In this document: piece by piece, positions 45,955-53,403 of the stretch
Position numbering within the stretch: position 1 is the first letter of the stretch
How the letters are laid out: each line of letters begins with the position of its first letter
DNA from: a virus
Strand: one strand, 5' to 3'
IMG/VR virus record: IMGVR_UViG_3300045957_000057
Coordinates: 1-53,572 of that record
DNA length: 53,572 bases
The notes under the pieces: model-generated
The model's database searches: none
Told to the model about the DNA's origin: nothing
What the model saw: the letters and a program-made list of their open reading frames with translations, nothing else
Translations under genes and position numbers: made by a program

Positions 45955-46196
45955 GACCGGCCGATCTGCAGCTGTTCGGCCCGACGGAGGTCGCAGCGAT
46001 GTACGAGCGCCGAGTGCAAGCACGAGAGGCCGTCGAGCGCGAGCGGAGCCGCCGACGGTTTCAGCTCGTCATCGCCGGCATCGTCAGCTGGCTGTTCGGC
46101 GTCTTCGTGATCGGCTTCCCGTGGGGAATGCTGCTCATACCGCTGACGCTCGCCGTCGCGTGGGGCACGATGAAGTGCGTGGAGCGGTTCGGGTGA
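45951..46196 (+). CDS. Two-TM membrane protein
   Basis: 81 residues. Basic N-terminal half (AMYERRVQAREAVERERSRR), then FQLVIAGIVSWLFGVFVIGF and WGMLLIPLTLAVAWGTMKC, two adjacent membrane helices. Overlaps the previous gene (ATGA). A holin or antiholin is possible. Confidence 0.5.
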   Translation: MRPADLQLFGPTEVAAMYERRVQAREAVERERSRRRFQLVIAGIVSWLFGVFVIGFPWGMLLIPLTLAVAWGTMKCVERFG

Positions 46197-46501
46197 GCTT
46201 CGTCACCGGCATTGTCGTAGGGATCGCCGGTGTGTTCGGAGCGAGCGCGGCAGTCGTCGCCGGTCTCATCGTCGCAGCGATGCGCGTTGACCGGCGGCGA
46301 GCGGGGGCGCAGCTGCTCGACGACGGGCTGCCGCCGGGCGTCATGATCGCCGACGGTGACGGTCGGAGCCGCACCGTCGAGTGGTGGTGCATGATCTGTG
46401 GCACGTCGAGCGTGACCGGCCGGTCTACGATGCACGGACCGCGGTTCCACAAGTGCGGCGAGCTGCACTCGACTCCGAGCCGGAGCCGCGGCATCGACTG
46501 A
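46193..46501 (+). CDS. Membrane protein with C-terminal Cys domain
   Basis: 102 residues, GTG start in a GTGA overlap. N-terminal membrane helix (VTGIVVGIAGVFGASAAVVA plus GLIVAAMRV), then a domain with WWCMICGTSSVTGRSTMHGP and a later Cys. Directly precedes and overlaps the amidase gene by one base. Confidence 0.5.
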   Translation: MSFVTGIVVGIAGVFGASAAVVAGLIVAAMRVDRRRAGAQLLDDGLPPGVMIADGDGRSRTVEWWCMICGTSSVTGRSTMHGPRFHKCGELHSTPSRSRGID

Positions 46502-47373
46502 TGCCGATCACGTACGACGACAAGCGGATCTACCTCGATGACAACCCGCCGGCGCGGTCTCAGTTCCGTGTCGGCCGTCGTGATCCGGTGCGGTCTGTCA
46601 TCGTCGTGCACACCGCCGAGTCGGGCACCGATCTGACCGGTCCGGATCTCAAGGCCGAGAGCGTCGCCGGCTTCATCGTCCGCCGATCGACGCCGGGCTC
46701 GTACCACTTGCTCGGCGACGCCGACTCGATCATCCGGCTGATCCGGTTCGAGAACGAGGCGTTCCACGACCGCACCGGCTCGAACCGGTGGGCGATCGGC
46801 ATCTCGCTCGCGATGAACGCCGGCGACTGGCCGACGTTGCCGGAGCACCGGCGGCAGCAGTTCGTCGCGACGGCGGCCGAGATGGCCGTGATCGCCGGGA
46901 GCTGGCTCGCAGACCGCGGTGTCGGCTGGCCCGAGCCGGTGCTGCTGACGAAGCAGCAGTCGGATCGGTCGGACGCGTCCGGCTTCATCTCGCACGGTCG
47001 TCGAGATCCGGGCCGCCGGTCTGACCCCGGTGTAGCGTTCCCGTGGCTCGACTTCTTCGAGCAGTATCGACGTCGAGCTCCTGCCGGCGTCTTCACCCCG
47101 GACAGCGGAAGCGAGATCATCGTGCCAGAGCAGCGCATGACGTGGGAAGAGGTGCAGCAAGCACTCAACGACGCCGGCTTCGACGCCGGTACCGTCGACG
47201 GTGATCCGTGGACGAAGACGAGAGCGGCGTTCCGTGAGGCGCTGACCGCTGCTCAGGACCCGAAGCTGCCGGATGGGCTCGATCTCGAGGCTCTGATCCG
47301 GAAGGCGGCGAAGTACGACCGGATCTTCGAGGGGGTCAAGGGCATCCGTGAGTCGTTGGGGCTCGGCATCTGA
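46501..47373 (+). CDS. Endolysin: N-acetylmuramoyl-L-alanine amidase type
   Basis: 290 residues. Amidase_2/PGRP pattern: VRSVIVVHTAESGTDLTGPD with H37, YHLLGDADSIIRLIRFENEA, NRWAIGISLAMNAGDWPTLP, ISHGRRDPGRRSDPGVAFPW with a second zinc His (H165) and Asp. It cleaves the amide bond in peptidoglycan to release phage. The C-terminal part (MTWEEVQQALNDAGFDAGTV onward) resembles a short peptidoglycan-binding repeat. Start overlaps the previous stop (TGATG). Confidence 0.85.
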   Translation: MPITYDDKRIYLDDNPPARSQFRVGRRDPVRSVIVVHTAESGTDLTGPDLKAESVAGFIVRRSTPGSYHLLGDADSIIRLIRFENEAFHDRTGSNRWAIGISLAMNAGDWPTLPEHRRQQFVATAAEMAVIAGSWLADRGVGWPEPVLLTKQQSDRSDASGFISHGRRDPGRRSDPGVAFPWLDFFEQYRRRAPAGVFTPDSGSEIIVPEQRMTWEEVQQALNDAGFDAGTVDGDPWTKTRAAFREALTAAQDPKLPDGLDLEALIRKAAKYDRIFEGVKGIRESLGLGI

Positions 47374-47519
47374 TGACCGGTCGGCGGCAACTCGAACCGG
47401 GCACACCGGCGCATCGGATCGGTGTCGTGCTGGCGCTCGGCATCGTGGTCTTCTTCGCTGTGGTGGTCATGTCGCTCGCAGCGTGGATCATCGTCGAGAT
47501 CTGGCGGGCGATTCTGTGA
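47373..47519 (+). CDS. Single-TM protein after endolysin, possible holin
   Basis: 48 residues: short basic/polar start (RRQLEPGTPAHRIG), then VVLALGIVVFFAVVVMSLAA WII as one long membrane helix. TGATG-coupled to the amidase. Small single-TM proteins next to endolysins are often holins or pinholins. Confidence 0.5.
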   Translation: MTGRRQLEPGTPAHRIGVVLALGIVVFFAVVVMSLAAWIIVEIWRAIL

Positions 47520-47713
47520 CGTCGCCGGCGGTGTGCGCCGGAGCGCACTGCTCGAACCGGCCGACGACAACCGTACGGCTCTCGCTCTACCGGGGCCGGG
47601 TCGCTCTCGAAGCGCTCGCTGTGCTCGGCAGGGTGCCGGTCTGCAGCCCGTGCTCGGTCGAGCTGGCCGCCGGCGAGTTCGTCGGTCTCGTCTCGACCGA
47701 TCTCGGGCAGTGA
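47516..47713 (+). CDS. Small Cys-rich protein
   Basis: 65 residues, GTG in a GTGA overlap. Cys pairs AVCAGAHCSNRPTTTVRLSL and VPVCSPCSVELAAGEFVGLV: probable zinc ribbon. Unknown role. Confidence 0.5.
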   Translation: MTSPAVCAGAHCSNRPTTTVRLSLYRGRVALEALAVLGRVPVCSPCSVELAAGEFVGLVSTDLGQ

Positions 47714-47741
47714 CGGCCGGCCGGCGTCTACCGTGTGACGG

Positions 47742-48086
47742 ATGGATGACGAGATCGATCGTGCAGCTGAGAGCATCGAGCAGCTGATCGAGCGGCACAT
47801 CTCTGCTGCAGTGACCGAAGCGTTGCGGCCGATCGAGGGATGGGTTCGGCAGCAGATCGCCCAAGCTCTGTCGGCTCACGCCGGCGAGCGACCGCATCTG
47901 ACCGACGACGACGTGCAGCGGATCGCTCTCGACATGCAGCTCGGGCCGGCACCGAACACGGGACAGCTGCCGGTGATACCGCCGGACGCGACGCAGACGA
48001 TCGTGATGCGTGACGATCCGACTGTGACTCGCCGGATGGTCCGCTCGACACCGCCAGCTGCGCCGGAGTGGCCAAAGCGGCGCTAG
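47742..48086 (+). CDS. Unknown protein with helical N-terminus
   Basis: 114 residues; TACCGT box 7 bases before ATG. N-terminus is a long helix (EIDRAAESIEQLIERHISAA, VTEALRPIEGWVRQQIAQAL), then acidic and Pro-rich. Its stop overlaps the stop of the convergent minus-strand membrane gene by 2 bases. Confidence 0.5.
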   Translation: MDDEIDRAAESIEQLIERHISAAVTEALRPIEGWVRQQIAQALSAHAGERPHLTDDDVQRIALDMQLGPAPNTGQLPVIPPDATQTIVMRDDPTVTRRMVRSTPPAAPEWPKRR

Positions 48087-48193
48087 CTCAGCAGTAGCAG
48101 CCACATGACGGTTGCGCCGGCGACCATGCCGACGGCGAGCGTCACGAGCGCGTACACGAGTGTGCGACCGATCGGCCGGTGTTCGAGTTTCAC
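48083..48193 (-). CDS. Minus-strand small membrane protein
   Basis: 36 residues from GTG 48193: MKLEHRPIGRTLVYALVTLA then VGMVAGATVMWLLLLS. One membrane helix with a basic N-terminus, like small holins. It follows the larger minus-strand gene by 3 bases, forming a two-gene minus operon. Confidence 0.55.
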   Translation of the reverse strand: MKLEHRPIGRTLVYALVTLAVGMVAGATVMWLLLLS

Positions 48194-48196
48194 TGC

Positions 48197-48526
48197 CTAG
48201 TTCGTGCGCTCGGCGCGGCTCAGGTGGTCGATCAGCCGGTCCTCACGCTCTCCGGCACGTTCAAGCAGCTCGGCCGCTCGTTCGAGCGCCACTCGAAGCC
48301 GCTCGGAAGCCTCCGCCGGGTCTCGGTGCACGAGTTTGCCGCCGACGACTTGTTTCACGACCCACACGAGAGCGCCGCTCGTGCCGGTGAGCGCCGCGGC
48401 GGGTATCAACTGCTGCACCGTGTCAGCACTTGCGGTCTGAGCGAGCTGCACGGCGTACGCCGAGATGCTTCCGAGCATCGTGCCGATCACTACGATTCCG
48501 AGCTTCACCGTCACCTCGACTTGCAT
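48197..48526 (-). CDS. Minus-strand holin-like membrane protein
   Basis: 109 residues from ATG 48526 (the frame is open to a GTG at 48598, but a class II box on the minus strand at 48567-48554 lies inside that longer version). Two membrane helices: VKLGIVVIGTMLGSISAYAV and LIPAAALTGTSGALVWVVKQ, then a charged helical tail (SERLRVALERAAELLERAGE). The layout (short N-terminus, two helices, charged C-terminal tail) is typical of holins and small phage membrane proteins. Located 0.7-1.2 kb after the amidase on the other strand. Confidence 0.6.
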   Translation of the reverse strand: MQVEVTVKLGIVVIGTMLGSISAYAVQLAQTASADTVQQLIPAAALTGTSGALVWVVKQVVGGKLVHRDPAEASERLRVALERAAELLERAGEREDRLIDHLSRAERTN

Positions 48527-48553
48527 CAGTCGGTCTACCCATCGGCCGACCAG

Positions 48554-48567
48554 ATGATGCGCTGCGG
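48554..48567 (-). promoter_or_regulatory. Class II promoter-like box on the minus strand
   Basis: Minus strand reads CCGCAGCGCATCAT. Transcription would start near 48547 and run through the two minus-strand membrane genes after a short leader. This shows the motif is used in both directions. Confidence 0.5.
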
Positions 48568-48590
48568 ACGGCTCGGCTACGCTGTTGACC

Positions 48591-49223
48591 ATGACCACTC
48601 CGATCGACGAACGTGCGGCCCGTGAGGCGCTTTGCCTACCTGCCGACGCGACGCTAGTTCAGAGCCACGTGCGCACTGCGTACCGGCGCCGCGCCCGAGA
48701 GACACATCCGGATGTCAACGACGGCGAGGATGCCGAGTTCAAGCTCGTGACGGCCGCGGCTGAGTACTTGCGGTCGGAGCTTGACCGAGAGGGCGGCGAG
48801 CTGCCACCGCTAGCGGCGAAGCCCCCGCCTCGAGGGCCGAACTTCTCCGGCGCTACGGCCGATGTCGCCGAGATGCTGCGCAAGGCTCGGACGCTGTTCG
48901 ACGATCAAGTCGATGTGTCGGAGTGGGCGCAAGCGAACGCCGAGCGGACGAGACGAGAGCACGCTGAGCGGTACGCCGGGAGGCATGGCCCATCGGCCAA
49001 CATCTGGGATCCGGTCAACGGCCACCGGCCGGCCGACGATCTCCGCACCGCTCGTCTGTCGGCGAACGACGAAGGTCACGTCGTCGTCGAGAACGTCCCG
49101 CCTGGCGCAAGGGTGGTGTTCAATGTCCGCACCGCCGGCGTGCGCATCGAGTCCGCCGACGGTAAGCCGCTGCCGATCAAGATCGACATCGCCGGGATGA
49201 TGAACGATCTGTTCCCCGGCTGA
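48591..49223 (+). CDS. J-domain (DnaJ-like) protein
   Basis: 210 residues from ATG 48591, 7 bases after TACGCT. J-domain at the N-terminus: EALCLPADATLVQSHVRTAY, RRRARETHPDVNDGEDAEFK with the H39-P40-D41 motif, then helix KLVTAAAEYLRSEL. No Gly/Phe or zinc region follows, so it is a J-only protein. The C-terminal half has its own helices and a strand block (HVVVENVPPGARVVFNVRTA). It may redirect host DnaK, for example for head assembly. Confidence 0.75.
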   Translation: MTTPIDERAAREALCLPADATLVQSHVRTAYRRRARETHPDVNDGEDAEFKLVTAAAEYLRSELDREGGELPPLAAKPPPRGPNFSGATADVAEMLRKARTLFDDQVDVSEWAQANAERTRREHAERYAGRHGPSANIWDPVNGHRPADDLRTARLSANDEGHVVVENVPPGARVVFNVRTAGVRIESADGKPLPIKIDIAGMMNDLFPG

Positions 49224-49244
49224 CCGCGTGCGAGAATGAGCAGC

Positions 49245-49529
49245 ATGATTCCTGACGAGCCACTAGTCGCTGGCGACGGCGGGCTGTTCTGGTGCTTCGG
49301 ACCGACCGAAGACGATCCGTCGCCGGAGCACCGTTGGCACGTCGAGTGCGACGGCCGGATCTTCCCTGATCCGGGCGGTGACTACTGCACGCGCTGCGGG
49401 GCGACCGGCGAGACACGCCGCGGCCCGAAACGGTGCAGCTCGTGCGCTCGGCCGATCAACCGCAACGACGATCACCGGTGCGGAGCGTGCGAGTCCGTCG
49501 ACGCCGAAGCTGCCGCGCTGCCGGTCTGA
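49245..49529 (+). CDS. Zinc-ribbon protein, unknown
   Basis: 94 residues from ATG 49245 (9 bases inside the ATG at 49236; GAGAAT box sits 7 bases upstream). Three Cys pairs: YCTRCGATGE, RCSSCARPIN and RCGACESVD. Function unknown; located between the J-domain gene and portal. Confidence 0.5.
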   Translation: MIPDEPLVAGDGGLFWCFGPTEDDPSPEHRWHVECDGRIFPDPGGDYCTRCGATGETRRGPKRCSSCARPINRNDDHRCGACESVDAEAAALPV

Positions 49530-49577
49530 TCTCGGAGCATGTAGCCATTCGGCCCGTCGGCGAAGCACAATCGAGCG

Positions 49578-49814
49578 ATGGCCGCGCAGCACTCTGATGA
49601 TCATCTCGGCCGGCTCGTGGTGCACTCGACGCCGGACATTGTCACCGAGATCGAGGGTGTGCGGTTCGATGAGGCCGAGCGAGCGATGCAGCAGCTCAGC
49701 CGGCACGAGTCGGCGACCGTCCGCACCGAGTACGGCACGGTCTACTTGATCGACGGGCTGCACTTCGCTGCCGGATGGTGGTCACCGGCCGGAACTCCAC
49801 GGGGTGAGTCGTGA
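49578..49814 (+). CDS. Small protein before portal, unknown
   Basis: 78 residues; CACAAT box 6 bases before ATG. HLGRLVVHSTPDIVTEIEGV, EAERAMQQLSRHESATVRTE, then a strand YGTVYLIDGLHFAAGWWSPA. Alpha/beta small protein. Overlaps portal by 4 bases (GTGA). Confidence 0.5.
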   Translation: MAAQHSDDHLGRLVVHSTPDIVTEIEGVRFDEAERAMQQLSRHESATVRTEYGTVYLIDGLHFAAGWWSPAGTPRGES

Positions 49815-51403
49815 CGATCAGACGCCGGCAGCAACCGATCTCGGCTGCAGTCGTCGCAGCACCGGGCGGTAACGGCCACACGCTCGGGCATGCTGTGACG
49901 GCCGCCGCCGGACCGGCGTACGAGTCGAACCGGACCGACGGGCTGCCCGACTTCGCTCTGACAGCGCAGCAAGTCGAGATCGATCGGTACGTCGACTGCG
50001 TCGGCTGGGCCGGCTTCTACGTACAGATCAAGGCGATGCTCGGAGCGATGTGCCCGTGGATTGTGGAGCAGCGGCAAGGCGTCGAGTGGGTGCGAGTCGA
50101 GGATCCGAGAGTGAACGCTCTCGCGTCGCTGATTCAGCCGCCGACTCGGTCGCAAGCCGGTCTGCGGTTCCGGTCACTGATGTTGCAGTCGTCGATCGCC
50201 GAGCATGCGTTCTGGCCGGCGCACACGAAGCGGCGCGGTCTCGTCTTCGACATCGCTCACCCTGGGCAGCTTCGGCGGTCTCCGGACTCGTCTGACCGGT
50301 TCGTCGTTCGCACTCGCTCAGATGCCCGGCTCGGCGGGCCCGGCTGGCATGAGTACGGGCTCGAACGGCTCCGGCGGCACTGGATCCCCAACCGGCGGTG
50401 GACCGACGAAGCCGATCCGGAGCTGTCGACCGTGCTGACCGAGCTGCGACTGTACGAGTCGACCGTGCTCGACCTGCTCCGAGCTTCGCAGTCACGCATG
50501 GTGATGAACGGTCTGCTCTACATCCCGACGATGCCGACCGGCTCGAACGCTGACGGTGGCATGTGGGCGACCGAGCAGTCGATCGACGCGTCGTCGCCGG
50601 CGGTGCCGTCGACACCGGCCGGCGGTGGTCTGATGAAGCTGATCGCCGACATGAGCGCGTTCGGTGCTCGGGCCTACCGGGATCATCTCGGCAACGACGT
50701 CGCCTCGGCGATGCCGTACCCGTTCCCGCACTTCGCCGAGCCGAAGATGCTCGACATGGGCCGACCGATCTCGGCCGAAGCTCTCGCAGCGCTCGCCGAG
50801 GTCGTCTTCGCAGCCGCTCGAGGCTTGCATATTCCGTCGCAGTTCCTCGTGTCCGGCGAGGCGTCAGCGAATCACTGGGGCGACGCTGAGCTTCGCCGTG
50901 CGCTGCACGAGCGGGCGGTGTTCCCGGAGCTGGAGCCGAACAACGAGTTCTGGACCGAGGTCGGTCTGCGGCCGATCATGGAGGTGACTCGGGCCGGTGG
51001 GCTCGTGCTCCGTGACGACGACCCGGCTGACTACCGGCTCGGGTGCGACACGTCGGTGCTCGACATCAAGTCGGACTCGCTGCAGGCGATCGCTCTCGCT
51101 CACTCGACCGGCGCTGCCGGTCGTTCGTGGCTGGCGGCGAAGCTCGGCATCCCTGAGTCGGAGATGCTGCGGCTGCCGCACGACGTGACCGAGTACGAGC
51201 AGTGGCTTTACTCGAAGTCGTCGTCGGCTCGTGCCGGTGGTGAGGCGGCGCGAGACGGGCTGACACCGGGGTCGATGCCGGGCCCGCAAGCCGGTGACGA
51301 GCCGGGCTCGGGTGTCGGTCCGGCTGTGCCGTCTGTCGACGCTCCGACCGAGCCGGAGGTGACCGCCGGTGCTCTGCGGTTGATCGCCGGCGGGGGCCGC
51401 TGA
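49811..51403 (+). CDS. Portal protein
   Basis: 530 residues, GTG start. Portal pattern: FYVQIKAMLGAMCPWIVEQR near the start, MLQSSIAEHAFWPAHTKRRG, LERLRRHWIPNRRWTDEADP, LLRASQSRMVMNGLLYIPTM, FGARAYRDHLGNDVASAMPY, ARGLHIPSQFLVSGEASANH and a long C-terminal helical region. It forms the ring at the head vertex through which DNA passes. Followed by the MuF-like gene with a TGATG overlap. Confidence 0.85.
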   Translation: MTIRRRQQPISAAVVAAPGGNGHTLGHAVTAAAGPAYESNRTDGLPDFALTAQQVEIDRYVDCVGWAGFYVQIKAMLGAMCPWIVEQRQGVEWVRVEDPRVNALASLIQPPTRSQAGLRFRSLMLQSSIAEHAFWPAHTKRRGLVFDIAHPGQLRRSPDSSDRFVVRTRSDARLGGPGWHEYGLERLRRHWIPNRRWTDEADPELSTVLTELRLYESTVLDLLRASQSRMVMNGLLYIPTMPTGSNADGGMWATEQSIDASSPAVPSTPAGGGLMKLIADMSAFGARAYRDHLGNDVASAMPYPFPHFAEPKMLDMGRPISAEALAALAEVVFAAARGLHIPSQFLVSGEASANHWGDAELRRALHERAVFPELEPNNEFWTEVGLRPIMEVTRAGGLVLRDDDPADYRLGCDTSVLDIKSDSLQAIALAHSTGAAGRSWLAAKLGIPESEMLRLPHDVTEYEQWLYSKSSSARAGGEAARDGLTPGSMPGPQAGDEPGSGVGPAVPSVDAPTEPEVTAGALRLIAGGGR

Positions 51404-53271
51404 TGCGCCCGCCGGCGGCTGCTCAGCAGATCGCCGAGCGTGCTCTTGGTCAGCTGTCCGGACCGGAGAGGGCCGCGGCTGATCTTCCGTGCCGGATTGC
51501 TGCCGGCACGGATCTGTCGTTCACCGAGATCGCCGCGATCCAGGGTGTGATGCTGCTCGACGACAGCTCGGCCGAGCAGCGTCTCGCTCGGCAGCTGCTC
51601 GGTGGTGAGCCGATGGCGCGGGCAGTCGCCGCGGCGGCGTCTGTAGAGCAGGCGGTCGGCCAGCCCGATCCGGGGCCGCACACCGGCGCGATGCTCGCCG
51701 GCGTCGTTCCCTCCGACGTTGCCGAGCAGCTGTCGGTGTCGGACGGGCTGCCGGTCGGCGATCTGCACGTGACGCTGTTCTTCTTCGGTGACGCCGCCGA
51801 TCTTGACGAGTCGACTCGGCAGAGCATTCGGTCGGTCGCTCAGCAGTTCTCGGCTCGGATGCCGATCTCGGTGATCGCCGGTCATGTTGGGCATCTCGGC
51901 GACGCTGAGCGAGACGGCGCTGTCGCTGTGGCGTACGAGCTGACCGCTCCGGCGCTGCACGAGCTGCATGCCGAGATGCAGCAGCAGCTCGATCAGCTCG
52001 GTGTCGAGTACTCCGACCGGTTCGCATTCCGGCCGCACTTGACGATCACGTATCTGACGCCGGACGAGGCCGAGTCGAGCTGGCCGGAAGGGCCGGTCGA
52101 CCAGCCGGTCGAGTTCGAGCTTGCCGGCGTCGCCGCCCGGTTCGGCGACGAAGACGGCGATACGGACCTGATCGAGCTGCAGGCGCCGCCCACATCGCCG
52201 GTGACGGCCGCCGGGGCCGCTGTCGGCTATCCGGTGCTCTCCGGCGCTCTGACCGAGCTGAACGGCTTCCTGGCGTCCGTCGACCGAGATCTCGGTGTCG
52301 AAGTCCGGACAGCGGTCGAGATCGGTTGGCGGTCGTCGCTCGACCGTGTCGGCCGGATGGCGACACGGCGAGCCGCCGCCGCCGCTCAGCGGCAGCTCAT
52401 GCAGATCGAGCCGGGGGCCGCGGCCGTGCACGCCGCCGCTGATCTGTCCGGTCTCGACGTCGACGCTCTGATCGGTCCGGCAGTCGACGACATCGCTCGA
52501 CACGTCGAGCGCAGGGCCGCGACCGTGCAGGCCGTCGTCGCCGGCCGGATCGGTGAGCTGTTCGGCGTCGACATCTCGAACGTGTGGCCGGAGCCGGCCG
52601 AGATCCGCACGCAGCTCGCCGATGCGATGACGGCGGAGCTTCAGCGCACGCTCGGCCGGCTCGGCGACCGCGATCGGATCGATCCGACAGCGACCGAGGC
52701 CGATCCGCTGCTCGCTCCGTATCAGCTGACTCGCAACGTGCTCGCGTTCGCCGGCGGCGCCGACATCGTCGACGGCGGCATCCGGCGAGACGGCATCGGC
52801 CGGCCGCTGACTGCACGGCTGACCGCCGGCGCCGACTCGGTGCCGCTCGGGCCGGGCACGATCGAGCTTGTGCGTGATGCGCTCGTCTCATGGTCCGATG
52901 CCGGCGTAACAGCCGCGGCACGACGCCGCGCCGGTGCCGCGATCTCGGACGAGCTGCGGGCGGAGTTATCCGAGGTCGCCTCGAGGATGGCCGGAGCGTC
53001 GGAGCAGCCCCCGCTTGAACAGGTGACCGTGCACACGTGGCGGCTGAACCTGAACGGCCGAGCGATCGAGAACCTGCCGAGGCACGAGAAACTTGCCGGC
53101 ACGACTGTCGCTTCGGTGTCGGATCTGCAGCAGCTCGCCGACGCCGCGGCCGATCCGAACGACTGGCCCGGTGTTTCGTACTCGCATCCGGGCGACCATC
53201 GGCACTGCCACTGCGGCTGGGACACGCACATCGAGCTGCGACCGGTGCAGCTCGCTCTTCCGGTGTCGTAA
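51403..53271 (+). CDS. MuF-like head protein fused to a 2H phosphoesterase domain
   Basis: 622 residues. Residues about 95-250 form a 2H phosphoesterase domain: VGDLHVTLFFFGDAADLDES with H122-x-T, then SDRFAFRPHLTITYLTPDEA with H212-x-T; two H-x-T motifs about 90 residues apart define the LigT/2H fold. The C-terminus ends with WPGVSYSHPGDHRHCHCGWD, the MuF-type PGDH-x-C-x-C signature of head morphogenesis proteins, and the middle is helical. Known 2H enzymes cleave 2'-5' or cyclic nucleotide bonds, or act on RNA ends. Being in a head protein, the domain could enter the cell with the DNA; this is inference. Confidence 0.75.
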   Translation: MRPPAAAQQIAERALGQLSGPERAAADLPCRIAAGTDLSFTEIAAIQGVMLLDDSSAEQRLARQLLGGEPMARAVAAAASVEQAVGQPDPGPHTGAMLAGVVPSDVAEQLSVSDGLPVGDLHVTLFFFGDAADLDESTRQSIRSVAQQFSARMPISVIAGHVGHLGDAERDGAVAVAYELTAPALHELHAEMQQQLDQLGVEYSDRFAFRPHLTITYLTPDEAESSWPEGPVDQPVEFELAGVAARFGDEDGDTDLIELQAPPTSPVTAAGAAVGYPVLSGALTELNGFLASVDRDLGVEVRTAVEIGWRSSLDRVGRMATRRAAAAAQRQLMQIEPGAAAVHAAADLSGLDVDALIGPAVDDIARHVERRAATVQAVVAGRIGELFGVDISNVWPEPAEIRTQLADAMTAELQRTLGRLGDRDRIDPTATEADPLLAPYQLTRNVLAFAGGADIVDGGIRRDGIGRPLTARLTAGADSVPLGPGTIELVRDALVSWSDAGVTAAARRRAGAAISDELRAELSEVASRMAGASEQPPLEQVTVHTWRLNLNGRAIENLPRHEKLAGTTVASVSDLQQLADAAADPNDWPGVSYSHPGDHRHCHCGWDTHIELRPVQLALPVS

Positions 53272-53273
53272 AG

Positions 53274-53301
53274 TTGCATGTTGCTGCAGTGTTGGTATCG
53301 T
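53274..53301 (+). promoter_or_regulatory. Promoter candidate after MuF-like gene
   Basis: TTGCAT, 16-base spacer, TATCGT. Lies directly after the MuF-like stop, 100 bases before the hairpin and the gene across the join. AT-richer than its surroundings. Confidence 0.5.
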
Positions 53302-53343
53302 CTCGGCTGCGAGGCGCTTGCCGCCGCCCAGCGTCCGCATCAC

Positions 53344-53385
53344 GAGCAGGGCCCCCATCTCGTCGCCCGGGTCGGGGCCCTGCTC
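53344..53385 (+). terminator. 12-bp perfect stem, terminator or attenuator
   Basis: GAGCAGGGCCCC pairs with GGGGCCCTGCTC, the longest perfect stem in the window, loop 18 bases, followed by TCGTTCTA. It sits between the promoter at 53274 and the ATG at 53404, so it may be an attenuator or separate a short RNA. Confidence 0.6.
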
Positions 53386-53403
53386 TCGTTCTATGATGAG
53401 CGC

